A stretch of 5,976 nucleotides of DNA from Candidatus Woesebacteria bacterium UBA5073 (GTDB lineage: Bacteria; Patescibacteriota; Microgenomatia; UBA8517), in the NCBI GenBank assembly GCA_002415845.1, contig DIAR01000038.1:1-5976 (forward strand). Reading direction: 5' to 3'. A model generated the notes under the pieces. That model worked only from the letters and a program-made list of their open reading frames with translations, was not told where the DNA came from and ran no database searches. Both the position numbers and the translations under genes were made by a program. The first letter of the stretch is position 1; each line of letters starts with the position of its first letter. Of this stretch, positions 1 to 4,195 are shown piece after piece.

Positions 1-36
1 GGAGAATATAAACATAATACATAATATTCACTTAAT

Positions 37-474
37 TTAATCCACACAGACAACCTGTGCCCAACCTGCATAAACATAAGCCCGACAACCCATGACCTTA
101 ATGAAGCTTGAGCATTTGCCTTCGGTTCTGAAAAGCTTTCCCCTCATCCCTTTACTTAAATCCTCAGAACTTAAATCAGCTAGACAAACACCTTCACACT
201 GGTTACTCCCCGAACATTCTTTCCCGGTGTCTTTAGTCGGAAGATTACATTCTTCCATGGGCCTTGGGCCCATTTTTTTCCAAACTCCACCGACTGCTTC
301 ACAACTCTCTCTATCCTTGGAAACGGTAAATTTAAGCGTAGTTACATCCGATCTAATTTCGTCAGAAAAGTTGGGGATATAGGGATGGAAAAAAGTACGG
401 TCAACCCGCCAGGCAACAATAAACAAAAGAAAAACAATGCAAATTCCAATGAATATTTTCTTTAGTATTCTCAC
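37..474 (-). CDS. Membrane-anchored small protein with eight-cysteine extracytoplasmic domain
   Basis: This 145-aa protein has a basic N-terminus (MRILKK), one hydrophobic segment at about residues 7-22, and an outside domain with eight cysteines (58, 76, 87, 93, 97, 121, 130, 143). Four disulfides are therefore possible. The pattern CEAVGGVW, CNLPTKDTGKEC, QCEGVC, GKCS, GC and a terminal VCVD resembles a family of short exported proteins that I recall from Proteobacteria and other bacteria, where it has no known function. The hydrophobic stretch is followed by AWRVDR and has no clear signal-peptidase site, so a membrane anchor is more likely than release. The start is GTG; no upstream alternative is better, and a TATACT box ends eight bases before it. 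There is no SD sequence. It is separated from the gene behind it by a terminator. The function is unknown; exported location is likely, and disulfide bonding is inferred from the even cysteine count. Confidence 0.8.
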   Translation of the reverse strand: MRILKKIFIGICIVFLLFIVAWRVDRTFFHPYIPNFSDEIRSDVTTLKFTVSKDRESCEAVGGVWKKMGPRPMEECNLPTKDTGKECSGSNQCEGVCLADLSSEDLSKGMRGKLFRTEGKCSSFIKVMGCRAYVYAGWAQVVCVD

Positions 475-482
475 TATTTAAG

Positions 483-488
483 AGTATA
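483..488 (-). promoter_or_regulatory. -10 box (TATACT) of the eight-cysteine protein gene
   Basis: TATACT matches the TATAAT consensus at five of six positions and ends eight bases before the GTG start. This spacing would put the transcription start at or next to the start codon. No good -35 hexamer is seen; the nearest candidate is TTGGTT with a short 15-base spacer. It lies just beyond the terminator of the preceding gene, which supports independent transcription. Confidence 0.5.
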
Positions 489-490
489 TC

Positions 491-521
491 AAAAGAAAGA
501 GGCAACCAATTTATATTGCCT
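491..521 (-). terminator. Intrinsic terminator downstream of the HExxH protein gene
   Basis: Read on the minus strand, AGGCAA (521-516) pairs perfectly with TTGCCT (505-500) around a 10-base loop. It is followed at once by the pyrimidine tract CTTTCTTTT (499-491). It sits 14 bases after the stop codon of the 371-aa gene and before the promoter of the next gene, the expected place. The stem is short (6 bp) and the tract is interrupted by C, so efficiency may be moderate. Confidence 0.55.
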
Positions 522-534
522 TACGGTTCCCCAT

Positions 535-1650
535 CTAATCTTCGACAACATAATATAATTTGCGCTGAATTTCAGTCAGAATTGATAACACATCCTCATA
601 TTCATATCTGGCATTTTTAAGTTTTTGAAAAGTACCCTTACCTAATTTTGCATCAATTTCCTGTTTAAGTTTAATTTGGATTTTCGGATCAATTTTTGCT
701 TGAAGAAATACTTCCCAAAAAGACTTTCCGTCGATTGGTCCACAAACCATACTTAAATCATAAGTTAACTGCATAATTAAAAACGGCAGAGTATGATTTT
801 CCAATAAAAGCTCACCGTTATTGTCAAAGTGGAAAAGAGACCGGTGAAATACGACTTCATTTTCCTCTCCAATTATCCAATATGCATAATCATTGCCAAG
901 TTTAAAGAAATTTTTAAGAAGCTTATTTCTTTGACTAATTTCGGTTGAATATAACCCTTGAATATTTTCATTTTCAAGAATGTCATTCATAAAATTCTTT
1001 TGAAAATAGTAGTTTGGCAACTCATTTAACAGATTGCCCGATCGATTCTGAACTTCAACCGATTCCCCATTATTTTTAACCACATTAACCCTTAAGCCCG
1101 ATCTTCGACTGTTTACCAAAACATAAGAATTACCATCCGGCGTTTTTTCTAAATGAAAAACAGATACGTTTAGTTCAAAATATTTATGAATCAGTTCATG
1201 GAAAGCCAGGGAAGCAAGAACATATTCGGGAGTATCGGTTAATTTCATTATGACAACAGGTTTGATAGTGTCCGCACAGAATCCAATTTCAACCGAATCG
1301 GTTTTAGAAAAAATCTCCTGGTAATGCCTAATAAAATTAGGTCTTTCTAAAAGAGAAATTTCAATTTCGTTTAAATCCAACTGGGATAACCCAACGGTTG
1401 TTCTAAGACCATTAATATTGGAGCGAACTAGATTAAAACTTTTTTCAAGATTGGGAGAAATTGCTTCCGAATCAAAACGTAATTGATTTTCACCCGGAAG
1501 AAATTCCTTATTAAATTGATCCCGAAAATTATCCGGTGTTATTTGAACATCAAAGATAAAACCATTGCCGTTAAAGGTGTCCACACAAATATGCCTTCTG
1601 GCGGTTGGAATATCTTTATAAAGCTGTCCCGATTTAATTTCTTTATGCAT
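535..1650 (-). CDS. Putative HExxH metalloprotease-like (gluzincin-type) protein, cytoplasmic
   Basis: This is a 371-aa protein without signal peptide or membrane segment. Residues 144-160 form a hydrophobic helix ending in FHELIHKYFE, which contains the zincin motif HExxH (H151, E152, H155). About 55 residues later, LLNELPNYYFQ (207-217) resembles the helix that supplies the third, glutamate ligand in gluzincins, with E210 as candidate. The C-terminal third (about 285-370) is helical. Its segments LPFLIMQLTYDL and IDAKLGKGTFQKL recall the tail of HExxH proteins common in CPR genomes. The N-terminal 130 residues are not recognised. The ATG at 1650 is kept because an in-frame TAA lies 27 bases upstream with no other start between; no SD precedes it. 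It has its own promoter and a terminator, so it seems monocistronic. Zinc binding and proteolysis are inferred from motifs only; substrate unknown. A non-catalytic relative is possible. Confidence 0.75.
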   Translation of the reverse strand: MHKEIKSGQLYKDIPTARRHICVDTFNGNGFIFDVQITPDNFRDQFNKEFLPGENQLRFDSEAISPNLEKSFNLVRSNINGLRTTVGLSQLDLNEIEISLLERPNFIRHYQEIFSKTDSVEIGFCADTIKPVVIMKLTDTPEYVLASLAFHELIHKYFELNVSVFHLEKTPDGNSYVLVNSRRSGLRVNVVKNNGESVEVQNRSGNLLNELPNYYFQKNFMNDILENENIQGLYSTEISQRNKLLKNFFKLGNDYAYWIIGEENEVVFHRSLFHFDNNGELLLENHTLPFLIMQLTYDLSMVCGPIDGKSFWEVFLQAKIDPKIQIKLKQEIDAKLGKGTFQKLKNARYEYEDVLSILTEIQRKLYYVVED

Positions 1651-1715
1651 ATATTTAGAAACAGGTGGGGCAGCTTACCAAAAGAACAATATTTATACAC
1701 TTAAGACTGTTTTGA

Positions 1716-1743
1716 ATTTTAATTTACTAGGTATATCTGTCAA
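1716..1743 (-). promoter_or_regulatory. Sigma-70-type promoter of the HExxH protein gene
   Basis: On the minus strand a perfect TTGACA (1743-1738) is followed after 16 bases by TAAAAT (1721-1716), five of six to consensus. Transcription would begin near 1709 and give a leader of about 59 nt before the ATG at 1650. That leader has no SD. The -35 hexamer begins 19 bases after the stop codon of the 45-aa gene. A second -10-like TATAAA at 1697-1692 has no -35 partner. Confidence 0.6.
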
Positions 1744-1762
1744 CGTCCAATTGTCTTGCAGT

Positions 1763-1900
1763 CTAACCTTTAAGATGCTTGAAGAATTCTACCTGTCTTA
1801 ATCTCTTGAGGGCTTCTATCTTGGTTTTATAAGGTCCGCCTAAGTTTTTTCTTTTCTTTTCAGATAAAACAAAATAACCTGTTTTTCGTTTAACAATCAT
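1763..1900 (-). CDS. Small basic 45-aa protein with GGPYKTK/LRQVEFFKH motif
   Basis: This short gene lies in what otherwise looks like a 363-base gap. It starts at ATG (1900-1898) and stops at TAG (1765-1763). The product is very basic. Residues 1-19 have an alternating pattern (VKRKTGYFVLSEKK) suggesting a beta hairpin. Residues 20-28 are LGGPYKTKI, and 29-42 form a helix (EALKRLRQVEFFKH). The order 'GxYxTKxEAxKRLRQVExFKH' is one I recall from small phage and environmental bacterial proteins of unknown function; this is memory, not a search. The motif, the precise length and a perfect TATAAT five bases before the ATG support a real gene. No SD exists, so a leaderless transcript is expected. 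A nucleic-acid binding role would suit the charge but is not shown. Confidence 0.75.
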   Translation of the reverse strand: MIVKRKTGYFVLSEKKRKNLGGPYKTKIEALKRLRQVEFFKHLKG

Positions 1901-1905
1901 ACTTC

Positions 1906-1911
1906 ATTATA
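1906..1911 (-). promoter_or_regulatory. Consensus -10 box (TATAAT) of the 45-aa gene
   Basis: A perfect TATAAT on the minus strand ends five bases (GAAGT) before the ATG at 1900. Transcription would start at about the A of the start codon. The -35 region (about 1929-1934) does not resemble TTGACA and is instead occupied by a palindrome. The box is the centre of the 10-base perfect palindrome CATTATAATG (1905-1914). Confidence 0.6.
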
Positions 1912-1920
1912 ATGCTGAGC

Positions 1921-1940
1921 ATATCGGTCTAGACCCATAT
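1921..1940. promoter_or_regulatory. 20-bp palindrome over the -35 region of the 45-aa gene (candidate operator)
   Basis: The sequence is ATAT-C-GGTCTAGACC-C-ATAT. Nine of ten half-site positions are symmetric, and the inner GGTCTAGACC (1926-1935) is a perfect 10-bp palindrome. It overlaps the place where a -35 box should be and adjoins another inverted repeat, ATGCTGAGCAT (1912-1922). No T-tract follows, so it is not a terminator for the gene at 2014-2811. A dimeric regulator site is the natural reading, but no regulator gene is seen. Confidence 0.35.
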
Positions 1941-2013
1941 TATCCCATAGGCGCTAACTCCAAATGTACTACTTTTAAGGCTAAATAAGACAAAATCTGA
2001 AAAGGAGGGAATA

Positions 2014-2811
2014 TTAAGGGTCAATTGTCCATGTCCCGCTATCATTTCCGCCACCCTCCGAAGAATTAGTTGTCCCTGGAGCTAAACTATCTACGGCTGT
2101 GCCTCCGTCTCCACGGGTTACACCCGGGGGCAAACCTTCTTCCACTGCACCACCTGTCTTAACCTCTATGGTTTTAATATCAGATCCCGCAGCTCCACCA
2201 CCTGAAGTTCCCGGGGCAAACATCAACTTAGAACCTCCCTCGTATACCACTCCCGCGGTTCCCCCAGGCCCGGTTCCCGGCGCCCAGATATGTTCAACTT
2301 TATTAAAAAATTCGGTTTGTCCTTGTTTTCCGTTAACTTCAACAATTCGTTCTGCAACTTGATTTACCACCTGTTCCTGAACCTGAATAATTCCCTGTTT
2401 TCCGTCCTGATCAACCCTTGTCTTTATCTCTTCCATTGTTTTTTGCTGTTCAATGGTTCTTTCCTCAACCGTCCCCAAAACCTCTCCATCGTTTATTTTT
2501 TCCAATAAACCATTCTGCTTTTCTTTTATCTGCAGGTAATTTTGCATCACATTTTGCACCCTCTCTTTATTTCCCTCTTCCGCATAGCCTTGAGCCATAA
2601 CCAATCTTTTTTCGGCCTGTTTTTCCAAAACCTGAACTTTTTGTTCAACCTTAAAAGCAAAAAGGTATTGAACCCCTTCCTGAATTTTTACCACAATTGA
2701 ATTTTCTGAAGTTAACACTTCCTGTAAATCAACCGCCCTTGAAGTCTTTGGAACAAAAAAACAAATAGAGAAGAAGAATAACACCAACAACAAAATTCTT
2801 TTTATGTTCAT
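2014..2811 (-). CDS. Secreted DUF5667-like coiled-coil protein with Gly-rich C-terminal tail
   Basis: This is a 265-aa exported protein. Residues 1-26 form a signal peptide: a basic start (MNIKR), the hydrophobic core ILLLVLFFFSICFFV, and a likely cleavage after SRA at 26. Residues about 50-165 are mostly helical and charged, with coiled-coil character. The part FKVEQKVQVLEKQAEKRLVMAQGYAEEGNKE (split here only for description: FKVEQKVQVLE, then KQAEKRLVMAQ, then GYAEEGNKE) looks like the DUF5667 domain found in secreted bacterial proteins. The tail (about 176-265) is low complexity, rich in Gly, Thr and Pro. It has three APGT units (177-180, 199-202, 244-247), a PPGV variant (228-231) and the ending GTWTIDP. 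It may be released or surface-associated; it lacks a sorting motif or second membrane segment. Function is unknown. The start is ATG directly abutting an inverted repeat, with -10-like boxes close by and no SD. Confidence 0.8.
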   Translation of the reverse strand: MNIKRILLLVLFFFSICFFVPKTSRAVDLQEVLTSENSIVVKIQEGVQYLFAFKVEQKVQVLEKQAEKRLVMAQGYAEEGNKERVQNVMQNYLQIKEKQNGLLEKINDGEVLGTVEERTIEQQKTMEEIKTRVDQDGKQGIIQVQEQVVNQVAERIVEVNGKQGQTEFFNKVEHIWAPGTGPGGTAGVVYEGGSKLMFAPGTSGGGAAGSDIKTIEVKTGGAVEEGLPPGVTRGDGGTAVDSLAPGTTNSSEGGGNDSGTWTIDP

Positions 2812-2833
2812 CTAAGATAATAGTATCTTAGAT
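2810..2833. repeat. Perfect 10-bp inverted repeat abutting the start codon of the DUF5667-like gene
   Basis: ATCTAAGATA (2810-2819) and TATCTTAGAT (2824-2833) are perfect complements around a 4-base centre (ATAG). The repeat includes the first two bases of the ATG at 2811 and covers the predicted -10 boxes. It could be an operator bound by a dimeric repressor or, if transcription starts upstream, a hairpin that occludes the start codon. It lacks a T-tract and is AT-rich, so it is not a terminator for the tRNA in the usual form. Confidence 0.6.
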
Positions 2834-2849
2834 ATCACTATTAAATCAA
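2817..2849 (-). promoter_or_regulatory. Probable promoter of the DUF5667-like gene
   Basis: On the minus strand TTGATT (2849-2844, four of six) is followed after 18 bases by TACTAT (2825-2820, four of six). An overlapping TATTAT (2822-2817, five of six) ends five bases before the ATG. With either -10 box, transcription would start within a few bases of the start codon. The boxes lie inside the inverted repeat, so binding there would compete with RNA polymerase. The choice between the two boxes cannot be made by eye. Confidence 0.4.
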
Positions 2850-2870
2850 ATAAATTGCCTTAACCCTTTG

Positions 2871-2941
2871 CTGCGGGTCAGGGATTCGAACCCCGATATA
2901 CAGATCCAGAATCTGCAGTCCTGCCGTTAGACGAACCCGCA
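2871..2941 (-). tRNA. tRNA-Gln (anticodon CTG)
   Basis: Read on the minus strand, a full cloverleaf can be drawn. The acceptor stem is TGCGGGT/ACCCGCA (7 bp, with the U1-A72 pair typical of tRNA-Gln). The D stem is GTCT/GGAC with loop AACGGCA. The anticodon stem is GCAGA/TCTGT (one G-U) with loop TTCTGGA, giving anticodon CTG (plus-strand 2907-2909) for the codon CAG. The variable loop is 4 bases, the T arm is CGGGG-TTCGAAT-CCCTG, and the discriminator is G. The 3' CCA is not encoded (CAA follows the discriminator), so a CCA-adding enzyme is required. It decodes CAG; reading of CAA would need another tRNA-Gln. Confidence 0.93.
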
Positions 2942-2950
2942 ATATGGCCT

Positions 2951-2956
2951 ATTTTA
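2951..2956 (-). promoter_or_regulatory. -10 box (TAAAAT) of tRNA-Gln
   Basis: TAAAAT, five of six to consensus, ends nine bases before the first base of the mature tRNA. Transcription would start at, or one to three bases before, the mature 5' end, leaving little or no leader for RNase P. No clear -35 hexamer is visible. Read-through from the DUF4258 gene, which stops 32 bases upstream, is the alternative. Confidence 0.4.
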
Positions 2957-2973
2957 TCATGGAAGTACCCAAT

Positions 2974-3267
2974 TCAGGAAAAAATCTTCTTCAAGAGAAA
3001 CCGCCAGAAAGATTCGGTTTTTTTGCCTGTTGAGGCTTTTGACCAGACAGAAAGGATGAACCACTCGCCTCTTTCGTTCTTTTTGGCTACAACCTCAATC
3101 CTTTCGTTGCCATATGTTCTGTAATAGACCCAGGAGTTATTATTACCTTTTTTGCTTTGTTGTGGATTTCTCCAAGTTGCCCAAGCATCAGACTGGGAAA
3201 TTCCTCTTTGAGACATTCTATCCATTGCATGATTGGTCCAAATAACTCCACCAAAATCTCTTTGCAT
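2974..3267 (-). CDS. DUF4258 family protein
   Basis: This 97-aa protein carries the DUF4258 signature. Residues 9-33 read as a beta strand then HAMDRMSQRGIS (13-24), the 'HAxxRMxxRGIS' motif that opens the family's helix, followed by DAWATWRNP. Then come three beta strands: SWVYYRTYGN, RIEVVAKKNERGEW and WFILSVW. The family is a small alpha/beta domain that I would place near BrnT/RelE-like folds, and some members are toxins; that is family-level analogy only. The C-terminus (FWRFLLKKIFS) is an amphipathic aromatic/basic tail I associate with CPR members. No antitoxin gene adjoins it, so a toxin-antitoxin call is not supported. The start ATG follows a perfect TATAAT by seven bases without an SD. 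It stops at TGA, which fits TGA being a stop codon in this organism. It is divergent from hpt. Confidence 0.85.
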   Translation of the reverse strand: MQRDFGGVIWTNHAMDRMSQRGISQSDAWATWRNPQQSKKGNNNSWVYYRTYGNERIEVVAKKNERGEWFILSVWSKASTGKKTESFWRFLLKKIFS

Positions 3268-3274
3268 ACTTTAG

Positions 3275-3280
3275 ATTATA
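3275..3280 (-). promoter_or_regulatory. Consensus -10 box (TATAAT) of the DUF4258 gene
   Basis: A perfect TATAAT on the minus strand ends seven bases (CTAAAGT) before the ATG at 3267. This predicts a start of transcription at or within a base or two of the ATG. The -35 region overlaps the divergent hpt promoter and has no clear TTGACA match. Confidence 0.6.
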
Positions 3281-3282
3281 TC

Positions 3283-3310
3283 TTGTAATTATCATTTTGC
3301 TATTTATAAT
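3283..3310 (+). promoter_or_regulatory. Promoter of hpt (TTGTAA-16-TATAAT)
   Basis: TTGTAA (3283-3288, four of six) and a perfect TATAAT (3305-3310) are 16 bases apart. The -10 box ends seven bases before the ATG at 3318, the same spacing as in the divergent DUF4258 gene. The two -10 boxes are only 24 bases apart, so the two promoters interleave, and simultaneous polymerase binding is unlikely. Confidence 0.6.
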
Positions 3311-3317
3311 GCTTGAT

Positions 3318-3866
3318 ATGGTAGAACACGGTCCAGAATTTGCAGATGGAATTCTAATCTCTGAAGGGGAAATAAAACAAAGGGTTAAAGAACTTGGTCA
3401 GGAAATAACCAGGGATTATAAAAACGAAGATTCTCTCTTGATGGTTTGCGTCCTTAAAGGAGCAATATATTTTACGGCCGATCTCTCCAGGGAGGTTCAA
3501 CATCCTAATCTGGAAATTGAAACAATGGTTATTAAAAGTTACGGCTCCAATACAGAATCCTCACGTGAACCTATTATTCATCTGGATATTTTAAGCCCCA
3601 TTAAAGGAAAAAATGTTTTAATTGTTGAAGATATTGTTGATACGGGTTACAGTCTTAAGTCACTTCTTGACAGAATTAATGCCAGAAATCCTAAGTCTTT
3701 AAAAATTTGTGCTTTTCTTGCCAAGGATGAGACAAGAGAAATTGATGTCCCGGTTGCCTATCGGGGTTTTAATACTCCAAACGGATGGCTTTTTGGTTAT
3801 GGTCTTGATAACAACGAATTAGACAGAAACAAGAAAGATATTTGGATAAGGAAAAAAATAAGTTAA
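3318..3866 (+). CDS. hpt: Hypoxanthine(-guanine) phosphoribosyltransferase
   Basis: This cytoplasmic purine salvage enzyme transfers ribose 5-phosphate from PRPP to hypoxanthine, and usually guanine, giving IMP or GMP. The 182-aa length fits the bacterial family. Visible motifs in order are ILISEGEIKQRVKELG (12-27), VLKGA (45-49, the PPi-binding loop), KSYG (73-76), the PRPP signature LIVEDIVDTGYSL (101-113, with E104 and D105), FLAKDETR (133-140), and GYGLD (160-164) with an Arg shortly after (R170). The base-stacking region reads NGWLFGYGLD, with Trp where many members have Phe or Val. I chose the ATG at 3318 because TATAAT ends seven bases before it and known members begin close to the ILIS motif. 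In-frame TTG (3297) and ATG (3309) lie upstream of or within the -10 box. There is no SD. It is the only plus-strand gene here, and its TAA overlaps the stop of the convergent gene. Confidence 0.93.
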   Translation: MVEHGPEFADGILISEGEIKQRVKELGQEITRDYKNEDSLLMVCVLKGAIYFTADLSREVQHPNLEIETMVIKSYGSNTESSREPIIHLDILSPIKGKNVLIVEDIVDTGYSLKSLLDRINARNPKSLKICAFLAKDETREIDVPVAYRGFNTPNGWLFGYGLDNNELDRNKKDIWIRKKIS

Positions 3867-4192
3867 TTTTCTTTTCTTTTTATATCCTGCAGAAGTTCAT
3901 ACGCCAAATCGCCGATTTCCTGTTTTATTAGTTCCTCAATATTGGCCCCGATTTTTTCTTTTAAGTAGGTGAATATTCCTTCATCATACGGGGCTTTTTG
4001 AAACTTATCCAAGAATTCTTCATGGTGTTCCAGGGGTAATTTATCCAGGATGGAAGACAAAATCCTGTTGGCCGAAATCTCATCCAACAATTTCCACAGC
4101 TCATCTTTCTCTTCCCTATTTAGAGGAACTTTTTTAATTTCCTGGTCTATTTCCTCCCAAACAATTAAGTGATCAAAAAAAAGTTTTGACAT
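3863..4192 (-). CDS. All-helical 109-aa protein, last gene of the gltX operon
   Basis: This small, acidic, fully helical protein has no signal peptide or membrane segment. Several amphipathic helices are visible: EEIDQEIKKV, REEKDELWKLLDEISANRILSSILDKL, EEFLDKFQKA, FTYLKEKIGANIEELIKQEIGDLAYELLQDI (described in parts: FTYLKEKI, then GANIEELIKQEIG, then DLAYELLQDI). This layout resembles short uncharacterised CPR proteins with 'L-x-E-E...F-x-x-L' helical repeats, possibly DUF5663-like, but I cannot name the family with confidence. Its ATG follows the stop of the 323-aa gene by three bases and there is no SD, so translation by coupling or re-initiation on the operon mRNA is likely. Its stop shares bases with the stop of the convergent hpt gene. 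The function is unknown; a protein-binding adaptor is a guess. Confidence 0.75.
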   Translation of the reverse strand: MSKLFFDHLIVWEEIDQEIKKVPLNREEKDELWKLLDEISANRILSSILDKLPLEHHEEFLDKFQKAPYDEGIFTYLKEKIGANIEELIKQEIGDLAYELLQDIKRKEN

Positions 4193-4195
4193 AGA

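Noticed and set aside
1..36. Terminator for the eight-cysteine gene at the window's left edge
   Set aside because: The 36 bases are AT-rich without a stable hairpin or T-tract; a terminator may lie outside the window.
92..382. Plus-strand 96-codon open frame opposite the eight-cysteine gene
   Set aside because: The minus-strand product has a signal anchor and a family-like cysteine pattern; the plus-strand product has neither.
1651..1715. Riboswitch or structured leader before the HExxH gene
   Set aside because: Only a 3-bp GGT/ACC pairing and the short CTTAAG palindrome are visible; no known riboswitch motif is seen in the 59-base leader.
2001..2010. AAAGGAGGGA on the plus strand, a textbook SD sequence
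   Set aside because: The nearest plus-strand ATG is about 20 bases away and opens a frame of only 12 codons; the sequence lies just beyond the stop of a minus-strand gene. It is likely chance, notable only because no real start here has an SD.
2099..2600. Plus-strand open frames rich in Pro, Phe and Leu opposite the DUF5667-like gene
   Set aside because: They are antisense shadows of the Gly/Pro-rich and coiled-coil coding region, lack recognisable motifs and have no promoter.
2974..3267. Toxin-antitoxin module built on the DUF4258 gene
   Set aside because: No small antitoxin-like gene adjoins it; the neighbours are a tRNA and the divergent hpt gene.
3297..3317. Longer hpt start at TTG 3297 or ATG 3309
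   Set aside because: Both lie upstream of or within the TATAAT box at 3305-3310, so they would not be in the transcript, and the extra residues are not family-typical.
3848..3880. A-rich/T-rich inverted repeat at the hpt end (GGAAAA...TTTTCT) as a bidirectional terminator
   Set aside because: The stem is almost all A-T with an 11-base loop and is coding on both sides; it may aid termination but does not meet the usual criteria.
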